A stretch of 64,000 nt of DNA from Vogesella indigofera (GTDB lineage Bacteria; Pseudomonadota; Gammaproteobacteria; Burkholderiales; Chromobacteriaceae). Where the stretch lies: NCBI RefSeq assembly GCF_003633895.1, contig NZ_RBID01000011.1, positions 682,001 to 746,000 on the forward strand, in the 5' to 3' direction. Both the position numbers and the translations under genes were made by a program. The notes beneath the pieces were generated by a model. It worked only from the letters and a program-made list of their open reading frames with translations. It ran no database searches and was not told the DNA's origin. The first letter of the stretch is position 1. Each line of letters begins with the position of its first letter. Positions 1 through 7,985 of the stretch are shown in pieces.

Positions 1-1170
1 GGACAGCACCGCCATATTCAGCACCGCACGCCATACCGGCTTGCACAGCTGATGCACAAAGATGGCGTGCTGGCGCTGCTCTACGCGGCGGCGGAATTCA
101 TTCAGAATGACGCGGATCACGCGGTCGCTGATGTTGCGCAGGTCACCGGTCAGCAGCTCGTACGGCAGACCCATACCGGCTGCGATGGCCGCCAGCTGCT
201 GCCGCATGAAGTCCTGATAGTTGTTGCCGGCGTCGGGCGGGTCGCTGAACTCGACTTCCTCGCCCGGTGCCAGCTCCTGCATGGTTCCCGGCTCCAGCCC
301 GACCAGCGGTGCAAAATCGGCGTCAACCTGCTGGCCCGGCTCGCCGGGGAATGCTGACTCGGCGCTTGGCTTGCGGATGAAGCCGGCAAACAGGTTGGCG
401 ACTTCTTGCCGGAACAGCACCGCGTCGTCGAACTCGTCCAGCGTCTTGAGGCGTAGCAGCACGGTGGCCAGCATCGGCACGCCGCGCAGCTGGCCGGGGC
501 GGGTCGGCTCGTACACATGCAGCACCTGCTCAGCCGGTACCCGCACCAGGCTGTTGAAGCTGCCTTCGCCAGCACGTTCACCGGGGTGGCTCTTGTACAT
601 CCAGTAGGCGACACGCTTGCCGATGGCGTCGAACTCGATGCCCTGCCGGATGCGGTTGCCGTTCGGCGCGGTACCGGTCTTGTCGTGTGGCACGAACTCC
701 GGCTCCAGCAGCTGGATCTGCAGCGGCACGGCCAGGCCGTCTTCCAGTCGCCGCGGACGCAGCCGGACGAAACACTCGCCGCTTTCAAACAAGCCTTGTG
801 CAGCCAGCGCCTGCTGGCCGTAGAAATCCAGCACGCCATCTGCATCGGACTCCTCGCACCAGTCGTCCCACACCTCCTGCAACATTTGCCGGATGTCTGC
901 ATCCGGGTGCCGCGGCTTGGGTGCGACGCCGGTACCGATATGGTTGGAGACCTGCGTGTCCAGCGCCTTGAAGGCATACGGGTCATTGCGTGCAGCGTGG
1001 CGGCTACGGTTGCGCAGGGTTTGCAGGCCGCTGCCGGTGGTGCTGACCGGCCCACTACTGCCGGGTTGCCAGTTGTTGGCACGCCGCCCCTGCCCCGCAC
1101 CTTCGTAACTGTTCTTCAGCCGGGTCGGCATCAGAAAGCCGCGGCCACGCAGTGTCGGGAAACCGCTCAT
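1..1170 (-). CDS. Phage portal protein, lambda gpB family (3' end outside window)
   Basis: An open minus-strand frame starts at the ATG complementary to 1168-1170 and stays open to the window edge (390 codons), so it has no stop here. The protein begins MSGFPTLRGRGFLMPTRLKN and contains stretches typical of lambda-type portals: an N-terminal arm with ARNDPYAFKALD and a conserved FVRLRPRR-LLEPEFVPHD block, then YQDFMRQQLAAIAAGMGLPY and ELLTGDLRNISDRVIR. The portal forms the dodecameric ring at the head vertex through which DNA enters and leaves. The start overlaps the stop of the upstream gpW-like gene by four bases (ATGA). In the final 20 codons the frame shows no decay, so the gene continues leftwards. 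Confidence 0.9.
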   Translation of the reverse strand, partial: MSGFPTLRGRGFLMPTRLKNSYEGAGQGRRANNWQPGSSGPVSTTGSGLQTLRNRSRHAARNDPYAFKALDTQVSNHIGTGVAPKPRHPDADIRQMLQEVWDDWCEESDADGVLDFYGQQALAAQGLFESGECFVRLRPRRLEDGLAVPLQIQLLEPEFVPHDKTGTAPNGNRIRQGIEFDAIGKRVAYWMYKSHPGERAGEGSFNSLVRVPAEQVLHVYEPTRPGQLRGVPMLATVLLRLKTLDEFDDAVLFRQEVANLFAGFIRKPSAESAFPGEPGQQVDADFAPLVGLEPGTMQELAPGEEVEFSDPPDAGNNYQDFMRQQLAAIAAGMGLPYELLTGDLRNISDRVIRVILNEFRRRVEQRQHAIFVHQLCKPVWRAVLNMAVLS

Positions 1171-1379
1171 CTGATCCCCTTTCCTGCGTGGTACAGCCGA
1201 TGGCTGCGGCTACGTGACTGGCCGTTCTGCTGCGACAGATCGCGTTTGATGGTGTTACGCAGCTCGATCAGCTCCGCAACGCTGCGGTACTCGACGCGCC
1301 GGTCAGCGTATTGCACGACACGTTCGCCCCGTGCCAGGGCTTTTTCGATCGCATCCAGCTGGGTTTGAGTGAATGCCAT
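1167..1379 (-). CDS. Head-tail joining protein, gpW-like
   Basis: A 70-residue protein beginning MAFTQTQLDAIEKALARGER, with the small helical layout of lambda gpW, which stabilises filled heads and forms part of the neck. It sits exactly where gpW sits in lambda, between the large terminase subunit and the portal. It starts one base after the terminase stop codon, and its stop overlaps the portal start by four bases, so translation is probably coupled. The basic tail (QSRSRSHRLYHAGKGIR) is unremarkable. Family assignment rests on the N-terminal pattern, length and position. Confidence 0.8.
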   Translation of the reverse strand: MAFTQTQLDAIEKALARGERVVQYADRRVEYRSVAELIELRNTIKRDLSQQNGQSRSRSHRLYHAGKGIR

Positions 1380-1380
1380 G

Positions 1381-3330
1381 TCATCGCCGTTTCAGGTAGC
1401 CCGACTGCGCCCGGCGGCGCTGTGGGGCGGGTAAAGCAGAAGACCCCGCTTTGGGGGCGGGGTCTTTTGCGGTTGCAGGGTTGGTCACAGTGGGCGGCGC
1501 CTGATCAAACAGGCCGGTCTGCGCGTACTTGATCTTGAGCCGTTCCCAGTCTGCCGCCTGATAGCGATGCAGGCCCAGGTAGTGCGCCATGGCCAGGTTG
1601 TACACGTTCAGGTCCAGTACCTCGTTGCGCTCGGACTTTGGCTTGACCCAGTCGGTCACGGCACGGCCTTTGACGTAGCGGATCAGCTTGCGCTCGGCGG
1701 TGAGCTGGTCGAAGTGCTCGGCCGGCAGGTCTTTGCTGAAGTGCTGCGCTCCCGGGCCTTCCAGCAGCTTGAAGCGGTTGTAGAGCCAGTCCTTGGCGGT
1801 ATCGGTGCCGATCAGCCACAGTTCGCAACCGCCCTTCTCGGTAGTGCCGCGCCATGTGACATCGACCTTGCTCGGCCGCTGAGGCAGCACCGGCTTGCCG
1901 CGCTTGGATTCCCCCTTGATCGCCAGGATGTGGCGCCAGCGACGCAGACGACAGAACTGGTAGACCTCTTGCGTATGGTTACCGCCCGAGTCCACTGCGC
2001 CGGCTGCGATGGTCATGCGGCGGCCCGACGGGTGGATGAACTCGGCCTTCAGCTCTTCATCCAGCGTGTCCCAGGTGCGCTGCTCGGCTGGGTCGCCCAT
2101 GATCACGCGGTGGTCGATGGTCCAGCTTTCCAGCCCTTCGCCCCAGCCCTTTATCAGCAGCTCCAGACGGTTGGCCTGGGTATCGACCGCTGCCGTCAGC
2201 ATCAGCACGCCCGCCGGGATCGTACGCAGGGCGTAATCCTCAACGCGTGCGAGCAGATCGGCACCGCGAGTGCGTTCCTGGGCGTTGTCCCACACCTTGG
2301 ACAACCGGGTGTTGTAGAACACCTGCATCGGTTCCGGATCACCCTTCTGCAGGGCGATTTCGGCCTTCTCATACTGCTTCAGCAGCGCAGCCCACGATAC
2401 CCAGCCCAGCGGCATGTACAGCGCCGAAATGTGGTACGACTCGGTTTCGCCATCGCCCTCGGCCGTTGCACGCCAGTCATCGCTGCCCAGCATGGTGCTC
2501 TTGTGGTGCTCCTCGATGCAGCAGCCGTTCTCGATGCAGACATAGTGTGCGGCAGTACGATCCGCATTCCATTTTAGCTGCTCGAACTCCAGCGTCTGGC
2601 TTTCGCCGCAATGCGGGCATGGCACGTAGTAACGCTGCTGGTTGCCTTCCTTGTACAGTTCGGCAATCCGGCTGGCACCGTCGACCGTCGGCGAGCTGGA
2701 GTAGTAAATCTTGGCGTTGCGGCCAAAGGTGGAGGTTCGCGCCTCGGCCAGCACAACCGGATCGCCCTCGTTATTGACGTTGCGATCCCATCGATCGATC
2801 TCGTCGCCGTACAGGTAGCGTGCGGACACCTCAGCCAGGTTGGCCGCAGCACCAGCCGTGGTGATCATCAGCGTACCGCCGGTGAATTCCTTGGTGTCAA
2901 TCGTGTTGCGGCTATCACGGCTGCGCGCTGCCGCAACGCGGTCGCGTAACGCAGGGATAGCATCCAGATTTTTACCAATGCGTCCGGACAGTCGTTTGGC
3001 CAGATTAAGCGAAGGCTCCAGCGCCAGGATGTTACTCGGCGCCATATGAATCAACGCACAGATCCAGTTCAAGAATACTTGCGTCTTCAGCATCTGCGAG
3101 GCCCCCATCACCACCACGCGGCGGCAGGGGTGCTCCGGCGACAATGCCCGCATCACGCCGCGTGCATAGGGCGTGCGGTCAGTTTGGTATTTGCCTGGTT
3201 CTGCTGCACCTGCGTCGGCAGGAATGCGCTGATGCTCATCGGCCCACTGATCAATCCAAAGCGCAGGATCAGGACGCAAACCAGAAACAAAACCCTTCAC
3301 ATACGCGACAAAGCCGCTTGCATATTTCAT
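1381..3330 (-). CDS. Terminase large subunit, gpA family
   Basis: A 649-residue protein, close to lambda gpA (641). It cuts concatemeric phage DNA and powers packaging. The N-terminal ATPase part carries a Walker-A-like GASQMLKT segment near residues 75-82. The C-terminal nuclease part contains conserved AAVDTQ and DSGGNHT segments. The Gln-Pro-rich and basic tail is variable. It follows the small subunit with a four-base overlap and precedes gpW with a one-base gap, the canonical order of the packaging module. Identification is secure; no disruption is seen. Confidence 0.93.
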   Translation of the reverse strand: MKYASGFVAYVKGFVSGLRPDPALWIDQWADEHQRIPADAGAAEPGKYQTDRTPYARGVMRALSPEHPCRRVVVMGASQMLKTQVFLNWICALIHMAPSNILALEPSLNLAKRLSGRIGKNLDAIPALRDRVAAARSRDSRNTIDTKEFTGGTLMITTAGAAANLAEVSARYLYGDEIDRWDRNVNNEGDPVVLAEARTSTFGRNAKIYYSSSPTVDGASRIAELYKEGNQQRYYVPCPHCGESQTLEFEQLKWNADRTAAHYVCIENGCCIEEHHKSTMLGSDDWRATAEGDGETESYHISALYMPLGWVSWAALLKQYEKAEIALQKGDPEPMQVFYNTRLSKVWDNAQERTRGADLLARVEDYALRTIPAGVLMLTAAVDTQANRLELLIKGWGEGLESWTIDHRVIMGDPAEQRTWDTLDEELKAEFIHPSGRRMTIAAGAVDSGGNHTQEVYQFCRLRRWRHILAIKGESKRGKPVLPQRPSKVDVTWRGTTEKGGCELWLIGTDTAKDWLYNRFKLLEGPGAQHFSKDLPAEHFDQLTAERKLIRYVKGRAVTDWVKPKSERNEVLDLNVYNLAMAHYLGLHRYQAADWERLKIKYAQTGLFDQAPPTVTNPATAKDPAPKAGSSALPAPQRRRAQSGYLKRR

Positions 3331-3896
3331 TCTGTCATCGCCTTGTTCAGGTCATCTTCGCCCAGCTTGGTGACATCCTCCAGCATCTTGCGCAGGCGGT
3401 CGCTCAGCTCGCGTTCCAGCTTCCATGGATCGGAGATCGCAGCCAGGTCGGACGATATCTGCTTGGGCAAACCCATCACCGAATCACGCAACAACCTGGC
3501 GTAGCGGTATGTGGCCTCTTCGACGACCTGCCGCTCCACCGTGTTGCCGCAGACCTTGTCATATTCAGCCTGTGCCAGAAGCGCTAGGTATTTCTCGCGA
3601 CTAGCCTTGTGCGTGTAGTAGTCGGAACTGCCGCCCTGCGACTCGGCTGTGTCCGGTGCATCCGCAGTCACCTGGCTGCGGACATCACGCTGCGTGCGGG
3701 TGTCGACATGCCGCTGGCGAACACCTTCTTTTGATGGGTCGGCGGTCTTGCCGAGTTTGGCCAGCGTTGCGTCAACATCGACTGACTTGCCATCCGGCGA
3801 CATGATCAGCCGCCCCTGTGATCCCAGCTTGGTCACATAGCTGGGCGACCAACCCTGCGAATCCGCAAAGGCCTTTCTGCTCAAATATGTGCGCAT
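3327..3896 (-). CDS. Terminase small subunit, Nu1-like
   Basis: A 189-residue protein whose first 30 residues (MRTYLSRKAFADSQGWSPSY...) form a winged-helix DNA-binding start like that of phage small terminase subunits, which recognise the cos site. The C-terminal half is a long charged helical region (ASREKYLALLAQAEYDKV..., ELERELSDRLRKMLEDV) suited to contact with the large subunit. Its stop overlaps the large-subunit start by four bases. Function is inferred mainly from this position and the N-terminal HTH. Confidence 0.8.
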   Translation of the reverse strand: MRTYLSRKAFADSQGWSPSYVTKLGSQGRLIMSPDGKSVDVDATLAKLGKTADPSKEGVRQRHVDTRTQRDVRSQVTADAPDTAESQGGSSDYYTHKASREKYLALLAQAEYDKVCGNTVERQVVEEATYRYARLLRDSVMGLPKQISSDLAAISDPWKLERELSDRLRKMLEDVTKLGEDDLNKAMTE

Positions 3897-4040
3897 GGTT
3901 TCACCATCATTTCACTAGATTTCACCGTGGGTGAATTTCACTAACTTCACAGCGCAGCCACTAAAAAAGAATCGCGAGTCTCCAGCCTCGTACCGGGCGC
4001 AGAATCGCTAGGGTCCCCGTCTCTCCCAGATCGGCAGTAC

Positions 4041-4075
4041 AAAAAGACAGCGCCCCGATCAACAGACCGGGGCGC
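4041..4075 (-). terminator. Rho-independent terminator (minus strand)
   Basis: On the minus strand an 8-bp GC stem, GCGCCCCG paired with CGGGGCGC (4068-4075 with 4050-4057), is followed by TGTCTTTTT. It lies about 130 bases downstream of the gene ending at 4206 and ahead of terS. Confidence 0.7.
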
Positions 4076-4125
4076 CGAAAGCACAACACAGAGGAGAAAC
4101 GACCACGCAAACACCACAGAAACGC

Positions 4126-4147
4126 AAAAAGCCCGCTTTCGCGGGCT
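4126..4147 (-). terminator. Rho-independent terminator (minus strand)
   Basis: On the minus strand GAGCCCGC, a GAAA loop and GCGGGC are followed directly by TTTTT. It sits about 60 bases behind the stop of the putative late regulator (4206). Together with the second hairpin nearby it would block transcription into the packaging genes unless antiterminated, as at lambda tR'. Confidence 0.75.
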
Positions 4148-4205
4148 CTTGACGGAATTTTCAGCTGTATCTGAAAACGGATATTAGTCCGGTCAAACCG
4201 GACAG

Positions 4206-4769
4206 TCAACACACAGCTTCAACTTCCTGGCAATGATCGATATAACCCGACGCGATCAACCGGTCAGAAATCTTTGCCTGCGCCGCGTGCTCCACCGCCC
4301 GCAAAGCCGCGGCCACCTTGTTGTTGATTTTGCGGACCTGATCAGCCGAGCAACCATACCGGCCACCAAGCATCTCGAACGTCAAACGTTTATCGCCAAA
4401 ATGCCGCATCGTCAGATCAAGCGCCAGCTTCTCATGGCATGAACTGGCTGCCCCCATCGCCACACCAGACAACAACACGCAGCACCCCAGCCACTCGGCA
4501 GCCGGCGCATCCGCCATGCAGCAAGGACACGCCGCCACCCGTTCACTGAACCGTGCCTGCAATGCTGCCGCCTGCACCTTCGGCAGATCCCCGATCAGCC
4601 GTTTGATATTGCCGGCCTCGCCCGCACCATCCAGCCCGACCAACCCCCGGCCAGACCCGATAGACACCGTCCCTGGCACAGAAGCCCCCTTCACAGACGC
4701 CTTGAACAAAAAAGCAAACCGCAGCGCCTGACCTACCGAATCAAACAAAACATCACCAGCAACAGACAT
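4206..4769 (-). CDS. Hypothetical phage protein, possible late-gene antiterminator (Q-like)
   Basis: I do not recognise the family with certainty. The ATG start at 4769 has a GGGA ribosome-binding site; a GTG 15 bases upstream (4784) is an alternative. Visible features of the 187 residues are a cysteine cluster (ACPCCM and, further on, LGCCVLL) that could bind zinc, and a C-terminal helix-turn-helix-like stretch (YGCSADQVRKINNKVAAAL). Its position, last gene of the early operon and just before two strong terminators and the packaging genes, is that of lambdoid Q antiterminators. The Q role is inferred from place and HTH/zinc features only. Confidence 0.55.
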   Translation of the reverse strand: MSVAGDVLFDSVGQALRFAFLFKASVKGASVPGTVSIGSGRGLVGLDGAGEAGNIKRLIGDLPKVQAAALQARFSERVAACPCCMADAPAAEWLGCCVLLSGVAMGAASSCHEKLALDLTMRHFGDKRLTFEMLGGRYGCSADQVRKINNKVAAALRAVEHAAQAKISDRLIASGYIDHCQEVEAVC

Positions 4770-4852
4770 AAATTTCCCGATCACCCCTGACCGGATACCA
4801 CACCAAAGCGAGGCGGCCTCTGCGGGCCTGCTCAGCGCACCACAACCAACAC

Positions 4853-5848
4853 CTACGCGAAATCCACCACCCCGCGGCGATACTCCGCCTCAGACAAACC
4901 AGCCAGCGAAAACACCTCCTGCTTCCACAGCCCAAGAGGCACCCCCGGAGGCGGCGCAAAGCCCAGCTCCATCGCCTTCAGCTCGATCCCCTTCGCTGTC
5001 AAAAACCAAGGCCGGCCATTTGACACCCCTGCAGACCGCGCCGCAGGCGCCAAACCCTTCGCCGGCGCACGGCTGCCAGAAGCCGCACGGAACTGCACCG
5101 CATTAACCAACCACTTGCGGAACCTCGCCTGCCAATCCGGCGACAACACCGGCCTGCTGCAGCCCAGGTAATACGACACAAAGCCCACCTGCTCCGTCGC
5201 CACATCCAGCCCATAGCCCTTAGCCAGCGCCACCGCCTGCTCATCGGCCACAAAATCCACCGGCACGCGAGAGGCACGCGCCGCAGGCCGCGACACAGCA
5301 CCAGCCTTGCCGCCAACACACTCACGCTTTTTACGGATAACCGGAGAAGCGGAAGTGTGCCCCTCATCAGCACCACCACCGTCAACCATCACCCCGGCAC
5401 CACCCTCAACCGCAACGTTGGCCGCAACCTCCAAAACCTTACCAGCACTGGCTTTCCAGCCATTCGAAACCGGCCGCTGAACACCACCGCCAGCCGTACG
5501 CTCATTGGCCCCTGATTGGCCCCTCATGTTTTGGACAAGCTTATCCGTCAACGCGCAAGGCAACTCGAAAACGAAGTTCCCGCAGTCCACCAGCAAGCCC
5601 AGCGAACACAAGCGCGCAATCGCAGCCCGCCAACGCTTGCGCGTCACCGGTGGCGGCGTATGCCGGCCACGCACCGCATCCACCGTCAGCAAGTCACGGA
5701 ACACCTGCTCCTTCAGACGCGTCACCAAGCCCACCACACCGGACGCAAAATCCATCCGGCGGCGCAGCCCCACATACAGCTTAAGCAGATCCCCCGGCTC
5801 ACCCGCCAGGCAATCCCACTCAGCATCCGTCAACACAATAGAAGGCAT
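4853..5848 (-). CDS. Phage replication protein with C-terminal DnaT-like domain
   Basis: A 331-residue protein. The N-terminal third (about 1-110) looks like a winged-helix replication-initiator fold (LLKLYVGLRRRMDF..., RKRWRAAIARLCSLGLL). A low-complexity Gly/Ala/Val linker (about 115-195) follows. The region VPVDFVADEQ...FVSYYL...PDWQARFRKWLVNA matches the DnaT/primosomal C-terminal domain that binds ssDNA and loads helicase. It probably starts phage replication, like lambda O. The ATG at 5848 overlaps the upstream stop by one base; a GTG at 5851 is also possible. Confidence 0.75.
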   Translation of the reverse strand: MPSIVLTDAEWDCLAGEPGDLLKLYVGLRRRMDFASGVVGLVTRLKEQVFRDLLTVDAVRGRHTPPPVTRKRWRAAIARLCSLGLLVDCGNFVFELPCALTDKLVQNMRGQSGANERTAGGGVQRPVSNGWKASAGKVLEVAANVAVEGGAGVMVDGGGADEGHTSASPVIRKKRECVGGKAGAVSRPAARASRVPVDFVADEQAVALAKGYGLDVATEQVGFVSYYLGCSRPVLSPDWQARFRKWLVNAVQFRAASGSRAPAKGLAPAARSAGVSNGRPWFLTAKGIELKAMELGFAPPPGVPLGLWKQEVFSLAGLSEAEYRRGVVDFA

Positions 5849-6084
5849 CACCCACCCCGAACAAAAGGCCGCGTCGCCACCCGGCGAACAGCCAAATCCA
5901 ATCCTAACGCCTGCAAACGCAGCCCCAGCGCCGCCATATACTCATCCCCATACAGCGACCTCAACCGACGCTCCTCGCGGCGCTGCAACTCCAGCCAACC
6001 AGCAGCGGACAACGCCGCCAAAAACGCTGCATCACTTGGCAAACGGCCGCTCTCCTGCAGCCACTCCAGCACCACCAGAGTCAT
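5848..6084 (-). CDS. Small hypothetical phage protein
   Basis: A 78-residue protein of unknown function starting at the ATG complementary to 6082-6084 (MTLVVLEWLQESGRLPSD...). A TTG at 6093 would add three residues. The stop overlaps the start of the replication protein, which fits translational coupling inside the early operon. It is helical and leucine/arginine rich (ELQRREERRLRSLYGDEY). It overlaps the preceding small gene by about 50 bases, more than usual, so the start is uncertain. Confidence 0.5.
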   Translation of the reverse strand: MTLVVLEWLQESGRLPSDAAFLAALSAAGWLELQRREERRLRSLYGDEYMAALGLRLQALGLDLAVRRVATRPFVRGG

Positions 6085-6226
6085 TGCGGCCAACCTTGCT
6101 ATCCAGCAAACGGATCAACGTCTTTAACAAAGCAGCGCCGGCCGCATGCCGATCATCCGGATGCGCACAACGCACCCGATAAGCCTTGCGCTGCAACACC
6201 TGCAACACCGGATCAGGCCGGCGCAT
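6032..6226 (-). CDS. Small hypothetical phage protein
   Basis: A 64-residue frame starting MRRPDPVLQVLQRKAYRV at the ATG complementary to 6224-6226, preceded by GGGGTG. It overlaps the 3' end of the cII-like gene by 14 bases and the next gene by about 50. The frame extends upstream, but that part is arginine-rich out-of-frame translation of cII. No known domain is recognised. It is kept because of operon position and RBS. Confidence 0.45.
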   Translation of the reverse strand: MRRPDPVLQVLQRKAYRVRCAHPDDRHAAGAALLKTLIRLLDSKVGRNDSGGAGVAAGERPFAK

Positions 6227-6671
6227 GGCAAACACCCCGGCGACGCGCCGCACGCAGCGCACCCGCCAGCACATGCAAACGCGTAACGTTGGCCGCAATC
6301 GCATCCTCGATCGCATCCATCTCCGACGCACTGATCCGGCCATCCGACAGCGCAGACGCCACCTGGACGCCCACATCACCATGCGCCTCCATCAAAGACG
6401 ACAAGCCCATCAGCGGCGACACCTCCGAAATAGCCCCATCGCAAGGCATGCACACAAAACCGCACTCGCTCGCAAACGAAAACAACATCCGGAAATCACC
6501 CGACAACTGGCTGATCCGCACCGCAGACAACAACCCCAACACATGCGTCGGGATATTCGGATTCACCTGGCTGCGCAACGTCGAAGCCGCCATGCCCAGC
6601 CGGACAGCCAATGCCTCCGCACCGCCCGGATAGTCATGCACCACAGAATGAGCAACATCCAAAACAGACAT
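6213..6671 (-). CDS. Phage regulatory protein, CII-like (CP76 type)
   Basis: A 152-residue protein starting MSVLDVAHSVVHDYPGGAEA with a GGGAG ribosome-binding site. A helix-turn-helix covers about residues 15-40 (GGAEALAVRLGMAASTLRSQVN). This pattern, and the C-terminal helical region with GRISASEMDAIEDAI, match the phage CII/CP76 regulatory family, which activates lysogeny promoters. It lies behind cro and a terminator, matching lambda cro-tR1-cII. The open frame runs 40 codons upstream to 6791, but that part overlaps the terminator and lacks an RBS, so the later start is chosen. Confidence 0.7.
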   Translation of the reverse strand: MSVLDVAHSVVHDYPGGAEALAVRLGMAASTLRSQVNPNIPTHVLGLLSAVRISQLSGDFRMLFSFASECGFVCMPCDGAISEVSPLMGLSSLMEAHGDVGVQVASALSDGRISASEMDAIEDAIAANVTRLHVLAGALRAARRRGVCHAPA

Positions 6672-6743
6672 GATCGACTCCCGCCAAAACGACCGTGGAC
6701 GACGCAGCAACCCCGCACCTAGACTCACAGCCAGATCAAACAA

Positions 6744-6770
6744 ATAAAAAACGCCCGGCTCAGCCGGGCA
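6744..6770 (-). terminator. Terminator between cro-like and cII-like genes (tR1-like)
   Basis: On the minus strand GCCCGGCT-G-AGCCGGGC is followed by GTTTTTT. The hairpin overlaps the last codons of the cro-like gene (stop at 6760). By position it corresponds to lambda tR1, which limits cII expression unless antitermination occurs. Confidence 0.8.
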
Positions 6771-7107
6771 AACCCAAGCCATCAGGGGCATTGGCTTGAA
6801 AACTTGAAAGAGACAGCTGCTCGGGAAACCGGGCAGCCCTCACCCGCACCAGATCGGGCAAGGCTTCAACACCACCAGCATGGCCACACACCAGAACAGC
6901 AGCGGACTGCCAAGGGAAATCCGGCGACAACACCTCGCAGGAAATCCCCGAATGCAGCTCAATTAGCACCGCAAGCGCCGGCGACACCCGGCACTTGCCA
7001 CGAAGAATCTTGCAAAGCGCAGGCTGAGAAATGCCGATCAGCCGGGCGGCAGCAGATTGGCCACCAACCGACTTCACCCATGCCGTGATAACTGAACGAG
7101 TATCCAT
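6760..7107 (-). CDS. Cro-like/YdaS-like HTH repressor
   Basis: A 115-residue protein with an N-terminal helix-turn-helix at about residues 15-40 (GGQSAAARLIGISQPALCKI) of the type found in Cro and YdaS proteins. It is transcribed divergently from cI across an 83-bp operator region, so it is the lytic-branch repressor by position. Its promoter has TATAAT (complement of 7115-7120) 16 bases from TTGCCG (complement of 7137-7142). The tail beyond residue 70 is not conserved in small Cro proteins. Confidence 0.75.
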   Translation of the reverse strand: MDTRSVITAWVKSVGGQSAAARLIGISQPALCKILRGKCRVSPALAVLIELHSGISCEVLSPDFPWQSAAVLVCGHAGGVEALPDLVRVRAARFPEQLSLSSFQANAPDGLGLPG

Positions 7108-7114
7108 GGCCGCG

Positions 7115-7142
7115 ATTATACCTAAAGTTATTTAAACGGCAA
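7115..7142 (-). promoter_or_regulatory. Promoter of the cro-like early operon
   Basis: On the minus strand TTGCCG (7142-7137), a 16-base spacer and a perfect TATAAT (7120-7115). The first putative CI operator (7121-7133) fills the spacer, so bound repressor would cover both promoter boxes. Confidence 0.75.
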
Positions 7143-7176
7143 TGCCTAATGTTGTTTGACGATAAATAACCTCAGG
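7121..7176. promoter_or_regulatory. Three CI/Cro operator-like sites
   Basis: Three copies of a 13-base site with the pattern CCTrAdGTTrTTT: CCTAAAGTTATTT at 7121-7133, CCTAATGTTGTTT at 7145-7157, and CCTGAGGTTATTT on the minus strand at 7176-7164. They lie between divergent cI and cro-like genes, as the lambda OR sites do. The third lies in the spacer of a possible cI promoter (TTGACG at 7156-7161, weak -10 near 7179). Confidence 0.7.
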
Positions 7177-7190
7177 AATAAGCTGCAGAA

Positions 7191-7916
7191 ATGACACGAC
7201 TTGGCGAACACATCAAACTGGCGCGCGAACTGCGCGGCATGACACAAGCAGAGCTGGCGGCCAAAGTGCCGATCAGCCAGCCCGGCCTGCAAAAAATCGA
7301 GGCCGGCGGTACCACACGCAAAATCCTCGAAATCGCCAAGGCACTCGGCCTGACCGCCGAACAGCTCAGCAACGGCGACGTCCACCTGCAAAAAGACCCC
7401 GCCAGCCAGCCACTCACCGGCAGCCAGGGCAATGCCGGCATACGGCACATCACCGTCTGGGACAACGAAGACCAGCTGCCGCACGACGAATACATCTTCC
7501 TGCCCGCCATCGACATCAAACTCTCCGCCGGCGGCGGCTCGCTGGTCTGGCACGTCGATGAAAAAGGCCAGCGCCAGGCCTATACCCGCCGCTGGGCCGA
7601 TCGCATGAACATCAACCCCGACACCGCCGCCACCATGGTCGTCAGTGGCGACAGCATGGAACCGCGCCTGCTCGACGGCGACAGCATCGTTGTCGACTAC
7701 AGCCAGAACGGCCACATCATCGACGGTAAGGTCTACGCCATCGCCCTGGAAGAACAACTCTTCATCAAGCGCCTGTTCAAGGAAGTCGGCGGCGGCATCC
7801 GCATCGTCAGCGACAACGACAACAAGCGCATCTACCCCGACAAGGTGGTACCGCCAGAGCACCTGCACCTGCTACGCATCATTGGCCGTGTGGTGGCCGT
7901 CAGCGGCGGCGTGTAA
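7191..7916 (+). CDS. CI-type repressor, HTH plus S24 LexA-like peptidase
   Basis: A 241-residue protein. Residues 4-60 are an XRE-type helix-turn-helix (TRLGEHIKLARELRGMTQ...). Residues about 105-235 are an S24 peptidase domain. The candidate catalytic serine is S155 in SGDSMEP, the lysine is K193 in FIKRL, and the self-cleavage bond is A113-G114 in LSAGGGS. It should hold lysogeny by binding the adjacent operators and be inactivated through RecA-stimulated self-cleavage after DNA damage. A bidirectional terminator follows. Confidence 0.92.
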   Translation: MTRLGEHIKLARELRGMTQAELAAKVPISQPGLQKIEAGGTTRKILEIAKALGLTAEQLSNGDVHLQKDPASQPLTGSQGNAGIRHITVWDNEDQLPHDEYIFLPAIDIKLSAGGGSLVWHVDEKGQRQAYTRRWADRMNINPDTAATMVVSGDSMEPRLLDGDSIVVDYSQNGHIIDGKVYAIALEEQLFIKRLFKEVGGGIRIVSDNDNKRIYPDKVVPPEHLHLLRIIGRVVAVSGGV

Positions 7917-7932
7917 GCCGATGGCCAGACGC

Positions 7933-7964
7933 AAAAAAGCCCACTCGGTTGAGTGGGCTTTTTT
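7933..7964. terminator. Bidirectional terminator between cI and the defence operon
   Basis: AAAAAA, the stem AGCCCACTC/GAGTGGGCT with a GGTT loop, then TTTTTT. It can end cI transcription on the plus strand and the converging defence operon on the minus strand. Confidence 0.9.
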
Positions 7965-7985
7965 ACATCATATAATTCAACATCA

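Larger units (their letters stand above)
3897..4205. other. Non-coding gap with two minus-strand terminators (cos candidate region)
   Basis: No convincing gene is visible in this 309-base stretch between terS and the next minus-strand gene. It holds two rho-independent terminators for minus-strand transcription (listed separately) and a tract with repeated AATCGCGAG/GAATCGC words near 3970-4010. In lambda-like phages the cos site lies just upstream of the small terminase gene, so this is where a cohesive-end site would be expected, but I cannot pinpoint it. Confidence 0.5.

Noticed and set aside
150-1100. Long minus-strand frame of 316 codons
   Set aside because: It is Ser/Arg/Cys-rich and out of frame with the portal gene, whose own frame shows real portal motifs and is open to the window edge.
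3961-4020. Possible tRNA-like sequence near terS
   Set aside because: No consistent acceptor, anticodon and T arms could be folded by eye.
3961-4212. 83-codon minus-strand frame over the terminators
   Set aside because: Overlaps two terminator hairpins, no RBS and no sensible protein pattern.
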